Shown one piece after another: positions 40,362 to 49,238 of a stretch of 64,000 nt of DNA. The translations under genes and the position numbers were made by a program. Position 1 is the stretch's first letter. Every line of letters begins with the position of its first letter. Source of the stretch: Christensenella sp. UBA7703 (GTDB lineage: Bacteria; Bacillota; Clostridia; Christensenellales; CAG-138); contig DLGD01000039.1 in the NCBI GenBank assembly GCA_002482505.1, positions 8,954-72,953 on the forward strand, written 5' to 3'. The notes below the pieces were generated by a model. That model was not told the DNA's origin. It made no database searches and was given only the letters and a program-made list of their open reading frames with translations.

Positions 40362-41678
40362 TTACGCAAACGCGCGGTAGATCGCCTTGACCGCGGCGTT
40401 GAGGTCGTCGTTTTCGATGCCGACGATGATGTTCATCTCCGAGGAGCCCTGGTCGATCATGCGGACGTTGACCCCCGCCTCGTACAACGCGCCGAAGAGC
40501 CGCGCCGCAACGCCGAGGGAGCGAATCATGCCCTTGCCAACGGTGGCGACCAGCGCCATGTTGGAATGCACCTCGATGCTCTGCGGCTCGCAGTCCCGCT
40601 GAATCTCTCTAAGCACCTGCTCGAGATGTTCCTTGAGCTTGATGTCCGAGATCACGAGGCTCATGGTGTCGATGCCGCTTGGCACATGCTCAAAGGAGAT
40701 GTTGTAGCGATCCAGCACGCGCAGCAAGCGATAGCCGAAGCCGACCTCGTTGTGCATGTTGTCTTTGTAGACCGAGATGACGGTGAATCCCTTTCGCCCT
40801 GCCACGCCGGTGAGCACGCCGTCGCGCTTGTAATACTTCAAAAACGCGTCGGGGATGACCATCGTGCCCTCGTCCTCGGGGCGGTTGGTGTTGCGCACAT
40901 TGATCGGAATCTGCGCGCGGCGCACGGGGAAGATCGAATCCTCATGCAGCACGGTCGCGCCCATATAGCTCAGCTCCCGCAGTTCGGAATACGTGACCAC
41001 CGAGATGACCTTTGGATTGTCCACGATGCGCGGGTCCGCCATAAGGAATCCACTCACGTCGGTCCAGTTTTCGTAGACATCCGACTGCACCGCGCGCGCA
41101 ACGATTGCGCCCGTGATGTCGCTTCCGCCGCGGGAAAACGTCTTGATGCTGCCATCGCGCTTACGCCCATAGAAGCCGGGCACGACGACGTTTTGCGTCT
41201 CCGCAAGCTTCTGCGTCCACTTCTGGGTGGTCTCGTCGTCATAGGTTCCGTCCGCATGGAAGCTGATGAGCTCCGCCGCGTCGTAGAAATCAAACCCAAG
41301 ATAGTCCGCAAGCAAGAGCCCGCTGAGGTATTCCCCGCGGCTTGCGATATAGTCCTCGCTTGCGCCGGTGAGAATGTTCTTTTTGATCGCGGAGAGCTCC
41401 AGCGCGATGTTGGTCTTGAGCCCCAGCTCGGTTTCGATGCCGACGTAGCGCTCGGTAATCAGCTCATACGTGTCGTCAAACGAAAGCCCGTTGGAGTTTT
41501 TGGCATAGCAAAGATACAGCAAGTCGGTGATCTTCTCGTCGCTGGGAAAGCGTTTGCCCGGCGCGGAGGGTACAACGTACTTTCGCGCCTTGTCGGCCAG
41601 AATGATATTCTTGACCTTTGTGAAGTTCTCGGCGTTGCAGAGGCTGCTTCCGCCGAATTTTACCGTTTTGACCGCCAT
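40362..41678 (-). CDS. Aspartate kinase
   Basis: 438 residues. KFGGSS (7-12) starts the amino-acid kinase domain, SRGGSDITG (about 182-190) is the substrate loop and the adjacent FYGRKRDG fits nucleotide binding. Two ACT domains (about 295-360 and 375-438, the latter with VATVGKGM and NIIVGI) give regulation by lysine or threonine. It phosphorylates aspartate for Lys, Met and Thr synthesis and for peptidoglycan diaminopimelate. It is a single-function kinase without the fused homoserine dehydrogenase. A duplicated 45-base segment lies in its leader (41697-41794). Confidence 0.93.
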   Translation of the reverse strand: MAVKTVKFGGSSLCNAENFTKVKNIILADKARKYVVPSAPGKRFPSDEKITDLLYLCYAKNSNGLSFDDTYELITERYVGIETELGLKTNIALELSAIKKNILTGASEDYIASRGEYLSGLLLADYLGFDFYDAAELISFHADGTYDDETTQKWTQKLAETQNVVVPGFYGRKRDGSIKTFSRGGSDITGAIVARAVQSDVYENWTDVSGFLMADPRIVDNPKVISVVTYSELRELSYMGATVLHEDSIFPVRRAQIPINVRNTNRPEDEGTMVIPDAFLKYYKRDGVLTGVAGRKGFTVISVYKDNMHNEVGFGYRLLRVLDRYNISFEHVPSGIDTMSLVISDIKLKEHLEQVLREIQRDCEPQSIEVHSNMALVATVGKGMIRSLGVAARLFGALYEAGVNVRMIDQGSSEMNIIVGIENDDLNAAVKAIYRAFA

Positions 41679-41696
41679 TTGTTTTCCCTCGTTTCT

Positions 41697-41794
41697 ATGT
41701 TACGGCAAACAGCCCAAAGAGCGGCTTCCCGTGAGATACCGACGATAGTATGTTACGGCAAACAGCCAAAGAGCGGCCCGCCGCGAGATACCGG
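41697..41794. repeat. Tandem direct repeat in aspartate kinase leader
   Basis: Two copies, about 45 bases each and 53 bases apart (41697-41741 and 41750-41794), share GTTACGGCAAACAGCC, AAAGAGCGGC and GAGATACCG with a few substitutions and a one-base indel. They fill the space between the DUF1015 stop codon and the aspartate kinase ribosome site. Confidence 0.75.
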
Positions 41795-41808
41795 CTCGTG
41801 TCGAATGC

Positions 41809-43161
41809 TTATTTCTTCTCCAGCGAGCGGCATTCGAGATAATAGCGCTTCTCGTTCGCTTCGCCCATGGAGAATGTCTTTCTCGGCAGCGCGCCGTCGT
41901 AGATAACGGTGGAGAAAAACTCGCTCTTTTTCAGCGCGGGCAGCAGAAAGCCGATCGCCCCGCCTTTTTTCGCGAGCTCTTTGACCACGTCCGCGCCGTG
42001 GATATAGTCAATCTCCGCGCCGCAGATCTCCTTGACCGCCTCATCCAGAGCGGCTTGCAGCGTGCCGACCGCTAGCTGAGAAGTCGGGCAGCTCACGATG
42101 AACGCGCCCTCTACCTCACCTGTGATGAACGGCAGAACATGCGTGTCCCCACCCTGTGCGCAGGGCATCCGGCCCAGCTCCACCTTTACGCAGGCATATT
42201 GCGCCTTGAAGTGACGGAGGATGGTTTCGATTGCACGGTTGCCGGAGGCTCCAAACACCACGCGGTGAATCGGCTCAAACACGATTCCGTCGTCATGTAC
42301 GTTTTCCACCTCGACCAGCGCATAGCGGGCGGGATGATCCGCGCGCTCGCTCTCCGGAAGGGCTGCCTTGATCTTTTCCCAGTTGGCTTTCGCGGTTGCA
42401 AAGCTGTGGTTGCCGTCGCCCATGGCAAAGAGCATCGGCGCGCGGTCACCATATTTCTCAGAGAAACGCTTTTCGTCTTTGAGCATGCCGAGCGCCAGCA
42501 GAACGCCGTTGATGTCGTCCTCACCATCCACAAGATGCCCCGAAATATGCCCGCCTTCGAGCATGAGATCGGTATCATACAGCTTTGTGAGCTTCGTTTT
42601 TTTCAGTGCGAGCGGCTCGATAACCGTCTTGTCCGGATCGTCGATCAGCACGAGGATATGCGGCAGCTCGATGGGCGCGCCTTCGCGGATTTTCAGACGC
42701 GGCGGAATACGGGAAACAATCGTTCCCTCCGTCGCACGGATCAGCGTGGTGGAACCCTTGGAATAATCATAGGCTTCAAGATCCAGCGCCATCACGAGTC
42801 CGGTGCGCGTGGCTCCGCCAACCGTGCGGGTGACGAGCACGAAGCCCTGCGGTTTCTCTTCAAGAACGCCTTTGTCGAGGTACTCGCGCATGTGCTGCTT
42901 GATGCTCACAATGCGCTCCTCTTCGCCGGGCTTTTCCAGGTAGGCTTCCGGCAGGATGAGCTCCAGCGTGGACGGCGCTTTGCCGACGATGCGCTTGGCA
43001 TCTTCCCAATAGGCAGGCTGGGAAGTGAACTGGTCGCAGGCGACAACCGCCCACTTGTAATAGTCCGTGCCCTTTTTCGGCAGTAATACGCGCGGCACTT
43101 GCACCGCAACGTCGTTACGATACCGGTCTTCCATAATCTTTCTTACCCCTCTTAAATCCAT
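41809..43161 (-). CDS. DUF1015 family protein
   Basis: 450 residues (441 if the ATG at 43134, with GAGGGG 13 bases upstream, is the start; this gives the family's usual beginning MEDRYRNDV). Markers are WAVVACDQFTSQPAYWE (about 36-52), LILPEAYLEK, LVTRTVGG, GLVMALDLEAYDY, MLFAMGDGNHSFATAKANWE (about 245-265) and HVLPFITGEVEG. No catalytic motif of a major family is seen apart from the GDGNHS box. DUF1015 members include SerK-like ADP-dependent serine kinases in archaea and bacteria, but this branch is uncharacterised. Promoter TTGAAA-17-TATAAT lies at 43237-43265. Confidence 0.8.
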   Translation of the reverse strand: MDLRGVRKIMEDRYRNDVAVQVPRVLLPKKGTDYYKWAVVACDQFTSQPAYWEDAKRIVGKAPSTLELILPEAYLEKPGEEERIVSIKQHMREYLDKGVLEEKPQGFVLVTRTVGGATRTGLVMALDLEAYDYSKGSTTLIRATEGTIVSRIPPRLKIREGAPIELPHILVLIDDPDKTVIEPLALKKTKLTKLYDTDLMLEGGHISGHLVDGEDDINGVLLALGMLKDEKRFSEKYGDRAPMLFAMGDGNHSFATAKANWEKIKAALPESERADHPARYALVEVENVHDDGIVFEPIHRVVFGASGNRAIETILRHFKAQYACVKVELGRMPCAQGGDTHVLPFITGEVEGAFIVSCPTSQLAVGTLQAALDEAVKEICGAEIDYIHGADVVKELAKKGGAIGFLLPALKKSEFFSTVIYDGALPRKTFSMGEANEKRYYLECRSLEKK

Positions 43162-43236
43162 GTTTTATTGCTTGCCGCGTTCGGTCGCTCCTCCGAATAC
43201 ACGCGGCATCGTTCCGTTTTTTAACGTAATGCGGGT

Positions 43237-43265
43237 ATTATACCTTATATTTTTTTTGCTTTCAA
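43237..43265 (-). promoter_or_regulatory. Sigma-A promoter of DUF1015 gene
   Basis: On the - strand TTGAAA (43260-43265), 17-bp spacer, TATAAT (43237-43242); leader about 70-100 bases. Confidence 0.75.
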
Positions 43266-43347
43266 TAATATCTATCGGAAAATAGCCCGTTCTGCAGATT
43301 TATTCGATCTATCTGCATATTCTACAGCATATACTCCGAAAAAGCCT

Positions 43348-44331
43348 TTATTCGCCGAGCGTTGCGACCATGACCGCCTTGATCGTATGCATACGGTTTT
43401 CCGCCTCGTCGAAGACCACGCTATGTTTGGAACGGAATACTTCGTCACTGACTTCCATCTCTTTCAAGCCATATTTTTCGAAGATTTCTTTGCCGACGGC
43501 CGTCTCAAGATCATGAAAACTCGGCAGGCAATGCAAGAACAGCACGTCGGGATTGCCGGTCTTCTTCAGCAGCTCCATCGTCACGCGATACGGTTCCAGC
43601 AGTTTGATGCGCTCTGCATACTGCGCCTCTTCACCCATCGACACCCAAACGTCGGTATAGACGACATCCGCGCCTGCCGCTGCGTCCAGCGATTCCGAAA
43701 ACGCGATCTTTGCGCCCGTGGTTTTCGAAAGCTCCTGCATCCGCGCGGTCAGCTCCTCTTCCGGCCAGAGCGCGCGCGGCGCAATTGCGGTGAACGCCAT
43801 GCCCATCTTCGCGCAGCCGATCATCAGGCTATTGCCCATGTTGTTGCGCGCGTCTCCCACATAGCACAGGTGAATCTCCTGCAGCGGCTTCTTTGCGTGT
43901 TCTTCAATGGTCATGAAGTCCGCGAGAATCTGCGTCGGGTGATCTGTGTCCGTGAGCCCGTTCCAGACCGGCACGCAGGAATAGCGCGCGAGGTCTTCCA
44001 CAATCTCCTGCCCGAAGCCACGGTACTCAATCGCGTCATAATAACGCCCAAGCACCTTCGCCGTGTCCTCCAGCGATTCCTTTTTGCCCATCTGGCTGTT
44101 GCTCAGATATGTCACATGTGCGCCCTCGTCCAGCGCGGCAACTTCAAACGCGCAGCGCGTGCGGGTGCTGGTCTTGTCGAAAATCAGCACGATGTTTCTG
44201 TGTTTGAGCCGCTCCGGGAACACACGCGCGGCTTTTTCTTTTTTCAGCGAATGGCTCAAATCGAGCAGATGGCGAATCTCTTCGGGGGAATAATCGAGCA
44301 GGGTCAAGAAGCTTCTTCCGCGCAGGTTCAT
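43348..44331 (-). CDS. Ornithine carbamoyltransferase
   Basis: 327 residues. Carbamoyl-phosphate motif STRTR (54-58, in [12 protein letters not shown]), [11 protein letters not shown] (near 132-142), ornithine motif around SMGEEAQ, and HCLP (near 271-274). Lengths and motifs fit the trimeric enzyme. Position 120 bases downstream of arginine deiminase suggests the catabolic, ArcB-type role: citrulline and phosphate to ornithine and carbamoyl phosphate, feeding ATP synthesis via a carbamate kinase not present in this window. GGAGG precedes the ATG by eight bases. Confidence 0.92.
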   Translation of the reverse strand: MNLRGRSFLTLLDYSPEEIRHLLDLSHSLKKEKAARVFPERLKHRNIVLIFDKTSTRTRCAFEVAALDEGAHVTYLSNSQMGKKESLEDTAKVLGRYYDAIEYRGFGQEIVEDLARYSCVPVWNGLTDTDHPTQILADFMTIEEHAKKPLQEIHLCYVGDARNNMGNSLMIGCAKMGMAFTAIAPRALWPEEELTARMQELSKTTGAKIAFSESLDAAAGADVVYTDVWVSMGEEAQYAERIKLLEPYRVTMELLKKTGNPDVLFLHCLPSFHDLETAVGKEIFEKYGLKEMEVSDEVFRSKHSVVFDEAENRMHTIKAVMVATLGE

Positions 44332-44451
44332 ACATTTCCTCCAAAAATTTCTTATTGTAAGCGATTTTGCTAAACGTCATTTCGAAAAATCCACCGGAAC
44401 CCAACCTCTCCAGAGCGGCATATGCATCTGTCATTCTCTGGATAGTTGCGT

Positions 44452-45660
44452 TTACTCCCGCCAGAGGGGCATGCTCATACATCTTGGCCCGCCGCGCCCG
44501 CGGGACAGCTCCGCCGAGGGGATTTCGTGCACGGTCACGCCGTGCTCACGCAGGATGCCGTTTGTCACGTAGTTGCGCGAAAAAGCGATCACTTCGCCGG
44601 GCGCAACCGCGAGGGTGTTTGTTCCGTCGTTCCATTGTTCCCGCGCGGCGTCGATTGCACTCGTGCCGCCGCAATGAATCATCGTGACTTTTTCCACGTG
44701 CAGCGCGTCCGCAAGAGACTCCGCAAGTTTACGCTTCTCCGGCTCGATGGCGAGTGCGCCGTTTTTCTTCGTGAGCGAAAACGTGCGTACAGCGGGCAGG
44801 ATCGACGGATGAATCGTGAATTTATCCGCATCCACCATCGTCATCACCGTATCGAGGTGCATATAGGATCGCGTCTTGGGGATATCGATCGCGAGCACGC
44901 GGGATATCCCTGTTTCCTCGCAGATCAGCCGCTGGGCGAGCGCTTCCACCGCGTGCGGATCGGTGCGTTGGGAAATGCCGACGGCGACCACCTCCGGCGA
45001 GAGCACGAGCACGTCTCCGCCTTCGATGGAAAACGGGTCGATTCTGGCGTGCAGCATCGGCGTGTTTTGATAGAGTGGATGGTGCGTAAAGAGATATTGC
45101 CCGAAGAGCGTTTCCCGCGCACGCACGGCATTTGCCATGCTGGAGATGCAAACCCCGCCGTCTACCATGAAAAACGGATCGCGCGTGAAATAGAGGTTGG
45201 GCATCGGATCGACGAAGAAGGGATATGCATCGTCAATATAATCCACCAGGTGCCGTGGCTCCTGTTGGCCAAGGTCGCTCTTTCGTACGCCGCGCACCAT
45301 GTTCGCAAGCATCTGCGGCACGGGCAAGCTCAAAAGATACTCCCGTACCTCGTCCTCCATCCCGCGCACGGAAAGACCGATCTCCGCGATAAAGTCCGAA
45401 ACGAACTGCTCCTGTACGCTGGGCTCGGCGACCGCCTCCGCCACGAGATCCAACAGATAGCAGACCTCCACCCCGCTTTCACGCAGGGTTTGCGCAAACT
45501 GGTCGTGTTCCTCGCGGGCATGCACCAGATAGGGAATGTCCTCGAAGAGCTGGCGGGAGAGATATTGCGGCATGAGGTTTTCCAGTTCCTGCCCCGGACG
45601 GTGCAGCAGCACGCGCCGGAGTTTGCCGACCTCACTTTTCACCCGAATGGGAGAGTTCAT
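44452..45660 (-). CDS. arcA: Arginine deiminase
   Basis: 402 residues from ATG 45660 (AGGAGG upstream; the frame extends to 45786 without a site). ADI motifs: LYFTRDPFFMV (about 153-163), EGGDVLVLSPEVVAVGIS (about 211-228), MHLDTVMTMVDADKFTIHP (about 266-284) and the catalytic Cys in GGPRCMSMPLWRE at the C-terminus. It converts arginine to citrulline and ammonia, the first step of the deiminase pathway. A possible promoter TTGAAG-18-TATACG is at 45723-45752. arcC and arcD are absent here. Confidence 0.94.
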   Translation of the reverse strand: MNSPIRVKSEVGKLRRVLLHRPGQELENLMPQYLSRQLFEDIPYLVHAREEHDQFAQTLRESGVEVCYLLDLVAEAVAEPSVQEQFVSDFIAEIGLSVRGMEDEVREYLLSLPVPQMLANMVRGVRKSDLGQQEPRHLVDYIDDAYPFFVDPMPNLYFTRDPFFMVDGGVCISSMANAVRARETLFGQYLFTHHPLYQNTPMLHARIDPFSIEGGDVLVLSPEVVAVGISQRTDPHAVEALAQRLICEETGISRVLAIDIPKTRSYMHLDTVMTMVDADKFTIHPSILPAVRTFSLTKKNGALAIEPEKRKLAESLADALHVEKVTMIHCGGTSAIDAAREQWNDGTNTLAVAPGEVIAFSRNYVTNGILREHGVTVHEIPSAELSRGRGGPRCMSMPLWRE

Positions 45661-45722
45661 GTCATTCCTCCTGATGTGGGGATTCTTTTTTCGGGCACTG
45701 CCTGCCCGTCTTTCTTTTGAAG

Positions 45723-45752
45723 CGTATAAAACCATTCTTTGTTTTGCTTCAA
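45723..45752 (-). promoter_or_regulatory. Possible promoter of arcA
   Basis: On the - strand TTGAAG (45747-45752), 18-bp spacer, TATACG (45723-45728). Moderate match. No convincing ArgR box was found by eye. Confidence 0.4.
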
Positions 45753-45858
45753 TTGTAAAAACCCCACAGAATCTCGCGCCTTTCAACGCATAGGTCTATT
45801 CTATCAGTTATTTTATGCATTGTGTGAAAAACGCGCAAATATATGATTCCATATAAAA

Positions 45859-45881
45859 AATACCACGCTCAGCGTGGTATT
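45859..45881 (-). terminator. Terminator after flavodoxin-like gene
   Basis: AATACCACGCT and AGCGTGGTATT form an 11-bp perfect stem; a T-rich run follows on the - strand. Confidence 0.85.
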
Positions 45882-45892
45882 GAAAAACAGTT

Positions 45893-46519
45893 TTATCGTA
45901 TGAAATTCGTCATGATCCGTTTTTCGTTCTCCGGCGGCGGCACGGTGTCCTTGCCCGCTTCGATGAGCTTGAGCAGCCACGCCATACATGCCGCGTTTTT
46001 CACGAGGGTCTGCATGCCTTCGCCGTCTCCCGCAACCTCACCCTTGTCCCGCCCGTAGGCAATCGTCCAATATTGCGAAGGCGGAATCACGGTTTGCGCA
46101 AGGTTGAGATAATTGTTGAGCTGGTGGACGACGTCCACGCCGCCCGCGCGGCGGACAACCGCGCAACTCGTCGCCACCTTCAGGCGGAAATAGCGCGAGC
46201 TGGAATAGAACACGCGATCCAGAAACGACTTCATTGTGCCCGGAATCCCCGCATAATACGTCGGGCAGCCGAGGATGAACCCATCCGCCTCGCGCATCTT
46301 CTGGGCGATCTCATTCACGCCGTCGTCCGCAAAAACGCAGCGATTCCCTTCCGACAGTCCACAGTGCCCGCAGGCGATGCAACCGCGGATACTCTTGTTT
46401 CCGATCTGAATCGTCTCGGTCTCAATCCCCTGGCGTTCCAGCTCTTCCGTCATTGCCCGAAGCGCCATGCTTGTGTTGCCATTCACGCGCGGGCTGCCGT
46501 TGATTGCGATCACTTTCAT
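45893..46519 (-). CDS. NADPH-dependent FMN reductase / flavodoxin-fold protein
   Basis: 208 residues from ATG 46519, AAGGAG eight bases upstream; the frame extends to 46762 without a site and through the upstream gene. MKVIAINGSPRVNGNTSMALRAM (1-23) is the FMN phosphate loop of the iron-sulfur/flavodoxin class; GCIACGHCGLSEGNRCVFADDG has four Cys of a possible [4Fe-4S] site and ADGFILGCPTYYAGIPGTMKSFLDR is the isoalloxazine loop. This combination is the Isf-type flavodoxin family of anaerobes, which transfers electrons from ferredoxin. Stand-alone gene with own terminator. Confidence 0.85.
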   Translation of the reverse strand: MKVIAINGSPRVNGNTSMALRAMTEELERQGIETETIQIGNKSIRGCIACGHCGLSEGNRCVFADDGVNEIAQKMREADGFILGCPTYYAGIPGTMKSFLDRVFYSSSRYFRLKVATSCAVVRRAGGVDVVHQLNNYLNLAQTVIPPSQYWTIAYGRDKGEVAGDGEGMQTLVKNAACMAWLLKLIEAGKDTVPPPENEKRIMTNFIR

Positions 46520-46562
46520 CTGCGTTGCTCCTTTTTCTGTCGTTGGGTTCTCTTGTTGCCAA

Positions 46563-47129
46563 TCAGTCCATCGGAAACGGCGAGAGCGCGTCTCCTTTGA
46601 CCATATACGCCTTGCGCGCAAGCCTTGCAAGCGGGGTATCGCTCCTGCTGTCGGAATAGAATTCTTCAATCTGCAGCTCCGGATACTGCTCCCGCATGCG
46701 GCGCACTTTTTCTTCCCCGTGGCAGTTTTGCCCGTCATAGACCCCGGTCTGCGGCGCAACACGAGAGGCGATCATCGCAAGCCCCAAGCGTTTGAGCAAG
46801 GGCTCGAGCAAAAACTCCGGCGAGGCGGAGATGATCAGATCATCGTCGCGCTTTTGCGCAAAGTACCAGTCCTTGAGGTTTTGATCGTGCGTAAGCCAGA
46901 AGCGCTCCACCTCTTCCAGCACATCCGGCACGTGCCGCAAATAGCGATAGAAACGCTGTTTCACATACGTTTTTTTCGCCAGCTTCAGCTGCATCAGCAA
47001 CAGGAACGGCAGCGCGGCAAGTGCGCTTAAATACGCGCGCGGATACTTTGCGGCGCAATGGCGGAAGAAGTCCACGCTGGAATCCCCGCGATAGATCGTA
47101 TTATCAAAATCGTAAACGTTTCTCAGCAA
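46563..47129 (-). CDS. HAD-IB phosphatase (phosphoserine-phosphatase-like)
   Basis: About 188 residues from TTG 47129, preceded by AAGGGG; an in-frame ATG at 47225 overlaps the upstream gene by 16 bases and adds 32 residues with no family match, so the TTG is preferred. Motif I is NVYDFDNTIYRGDSSVDF (Asp nucleophile in DFDNT), motif II ISASPEFLLEPL, and motif IV YSDSRSDTPLA. The cap of four helices between I and II is typical. DFDNT with Asn at the general-acid+1 position is regular for subfamily IB. It follows another HAD gene and may form a two-gene unit with it. Confidence 0.8.
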   Translation of the reverse strand: MLRNVYDFDNTIYRGDSSVDFFRHCAAKYPRAYLSALAALPFLLLMQLKLAKKTYVKQRFYRYLRHVPDVLEEVERFWLTHDQNLKDWYFAQKRDDDLIISASPEFLLEPLLKRLGLAMIASRVAPQTGVYDGQNCHGEEKVRRMREQYPELQIEEFYSDSRSDTPLARLARKAYMVKGDALSPFPMD

Positions 47130-47209
47130 GCAAAACCCCTTCCCCGGAAAAAGCCGCGCATCGGCCCCGGCAGACAGCGTCGCGTTGGCGCGGGCTGCGG
47201 CATACATTT

Positions 47210-47881
47210 TCAGCAGCCGCCACACATGCCCGGGTCATGAAGCACCAGTTCCGGCACCCGATTCGGGTCTCCCGTAATGCAGGTAGCCCCCGCCGAGAGA
47301 ATCTCCTCCTCCGAGCGGAACCCCCAGTTGACGGAGACACAGCGCATGCCCGCGTTGTGGGCAAACTGCACATCCACGTCCGAGTCCCCGACATAGACCG
47401 ATTCTTCCGGTGTGATCTTGAAGAAGTCCATGATGAAGCGCAGCACGTCCGGCGCAGGCTTGATGGCAAACTTGTCCATGCGTCCGAGCACGATAGAGAA
47501 CAGGTCTTTGGGGTAGAGCGTCTCCACCACCTTGACCGTGTCCGCATGCGGCTTGTTGGACGCGATGGCAACCGTAACACCGGCGCGCTTGATCGCCTCC
47601 ACCGCCTCAATCATTCCGTCGTAGGCATGCGAACGGTCGAGGCTGTGCTCCTTGTAATGTTCGGTATAGAGTTTCAACACCTTGTCCGCCTGATCTTTGT
47701 GTTCCGGCGGGACGGCGTGTTCGCACATGTAGTTGACGCTGTGCCCGACGATCGCCGCCACGCGGGACTCGGACAGCGCGGGAAAACCGCAGGTAGCCAG
47801 CGCAAAATTGAGGCTGTCGGTGAGGTCATGGAGTGTGTTGACGAGCGTGCCGTCAAGGTCAAATACGCAGAGCTTTACCAT
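47210..47881 (-). CDS. HAD-IA hydrolase, phosphoglycolate-phosphatase-like
   Basis: 223 residues. Motif I DLDGTLVNT (8-16), motif II ASNKPHADTVKVVE (about 108-121), motif III Lys in KPAPDVL (about 145) and motif IV VYVGDSDVDVQFAHNAGM (about 164-181). The alpha-helical cap lies between I and II. It is the Gph class of dephosphorylases with broad substrates. C-terminus ends with GMCGGC, perhaps a metal-binding tail. No strong ribosome site was sought beyond the context; it leads directly into the HAD-IB gene 80 bases on. Confidence 0.88.
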   Translation of the reverse strand: MVKLCVFDLDGTLVNTLHDLTDSLNFALATCGFPALSESRVAAIVGHSVNYMCEHAVPPEHKDQADKVLKLYTEHYKEHSLDRSHAYDGMIEAVEAIKRAGVTVAIASNKPHADTVKVVETLYPKDLFSIVLGRMDKFAIKPAPDVLRFIMDFFKITPEESVYVGDSDVDVQFAHNAGMRCVSVNWGFRSEEEILSAGATCITGDPNRVPELVLHDPGMCGGC

Positions 47882-47969
47882 GATTGTTTCTTCTTATCCT
47901 TCTTGTTCTTGATCGAACTGTTTTTCGATGGAATTCAGGGATATCCTGCGCCGAAGGCGCAAATCCCCT

Positions 47970-48863
47970 CTATAGCCCCATCAGTATGCCAAACTGGCCG
48001 AGGATGACCAGCAGCGTGCCAAAGACGGAAGCACCGGGTTGCTTTTCCTTTTGAAACATGCGCGCAAAGAGCATCACAAACACGCTCGTGAGCACGCCGA
48101 TGGGCGCAAGCTCGCTCATATCCCCGCGCAGCGACGCATAATACGTCAAAACCCAGCTTCCCGCGAGAAATACGGCGGCAAACAGCACCCCAAGCCACGC
48201 GCGGGGCGAAAAATCCCCCAGCGTTTTCTGCTTTCCGCGTACAAAGACGAAGAGCCAGAGGAACACCGCCGCAAACGCCGCACGCCAGAACGCAAACACA
48301 GCGGAATCAAACGTCTCCCCAACCATGCCGCGCTGCACAAGCTGCGACCCCGTTGCGGCAAACACCGCAATCAGCGCATAGACAAACCAAAGCTGGCTCT
48401 GCAACTGCGGCGTGCTGCTCTCGATAAACACGATGCCGAGCAGCATCAGCACCATGCAGCAAATCTTCCAAAGCCCCATCGGCGCGCCAAAGAGAAAATG
48501 GGACGCCGCAAGCGTGAGAAGCTGGGAGAGAAGGAATACCGGCAACACCTTGCTGACCTTTCCCCCTGTCAGCGCGGTAAACAGGCTCAGCCAGGAAAGC
48601 GCGGATAAAAAGCCGCATACGCATATCCAGACCAGTTGCGTCGTGGTGACCTGCAGCACGCGCGAAATACCGCCCGAAAGCTGCAACAGCCCCACACAGC
48701 ATGCCGTGAGCAGCAGCGCAAATACGGCAGCAGCCGCGGAAGGGTCCGCGCGGCGGGCAGCGCCGCGAATCCAGCTTGGCACGCCGCCGAGCAGGATGGT
48801 ACTGCCGAGCGCAAACGCAATCCAAAGCAGCAAGTTGCGGATTGCCAACGGGTCCAAATCCAT
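47970..48863 (-). CDS. EamA/DMT-type exporter
   Basis: 297 residues from ATG 48863 with AGGAGG seven bases upstream. About ten hydrophobic helices arranged as two EamA repeats; typical pieces are LVWICVCGFLSALSWLSLFTALTGGKVSKVLP (first repeat) and GSWVLTYYASLRGDMSELAPIGVLTSVFVMLFA (second). DMT carriers export amino acids, metabolites or drugs. No cognate regulator is adjacent. Its upstream region (48864-48977) holds no gene. Confidence 0.85.
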   Translation of the reverse strand: MDLDPLAIRNLLLWIAFALGSTILLGGVPSWIRGAARRADPSAAAAVFALLLTACCVGLLQLSGGISRVLQVTTTQLVWICVCGFLSALSWLSLFTALTGGKVSKVLPVFLLSQLLTLAASHFLFGAPMGLWKICCMVLMLLGIVFIESSTPQLQSQLWFVYALIAVFAATGSQLVQRGMVGETFDSAVFAFWRAAFAAVFLWLFVFVRGKQKTLGDFSPRAWLGVLFAAVFLAGSWVLTYYASLRGDMSELAPIGVLTSVFVMLFARMFQKEKQPGASVFGTLLVILGQFGILMGL

Positions 48864-48977
48864 ACGCTGCCTCCTGTTCTTTCCGCAGGGTATTGTATCA
48901 TACCTGACGGGTTGCGACAACCTTGCGCGTCGTTGTTTCGCCGCGCTCTGCGCGTATAAAAAGCGTTTTCGGTCTCG

Positions 48978-49007
48978 TTTACCCTGCTCATGCGCATATG
49001 ATATACT
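48978..49007 (+). promoter_or_regulatory. Promoter of dipeptidase operon, -10 touching a MITE
   Basis: TTTACC (48978-48983), 18-bp spacer, TATACT (49002-49007) with a TGn extension. The MITE begins at the last base of the -10 box, so the transcript would start inside it. Confidence 0.5.
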
Positions 49008-49170
49008 AGAGTGTGTTTCTAAAATGCGGTGAGTTCAGGCCGAGTGGATTTTTTGCCGTTTTGAGGAACAAAACCGCTGGAATAGCAGCGCTATTTCAAG
49101 GTTGCAGTGACGACAAAGTGGTGAAAAGGACACCGGATCTGAGCCACCGTGCTTTTAGAAACACGCTCTA
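49007..49170. repeat. MITE-like element, TA-flanked, with 16-bp inverted ends
   Basis: GAGTGTGTTTCTAAAA at 49009-49024 is the reverse complement of 49153-49168 with one mismatch, and TA lies on each side (49007-49008 and 49169-49170), as left by Tc1/IS630-type insertion. The centre contains the short palindrome-like GGAATAGCAGCGCTATTTC and no ORF. Confidence 0.65.
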
Positions 49171-49238
49171 ATAGAAACGAATCTTCCTGTTCTAGCGATT
49201 ACGGCAAATCAAATTCACCGTCAGGAGGCAGAAACCCT

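Noticed and set aside
40119..41906. 595-codon + strand frame across the aspartate kinase gene
   Set aside because: Antisense shadow; the opposite strand carries complete aspartate kinase motifs.
45661..45892. ArgR/AhrC boxes upstream of arcA
   Set aside because: A few A+T-rich segments look weakly similar, but none has a convincing palindromic ARG box by eye.
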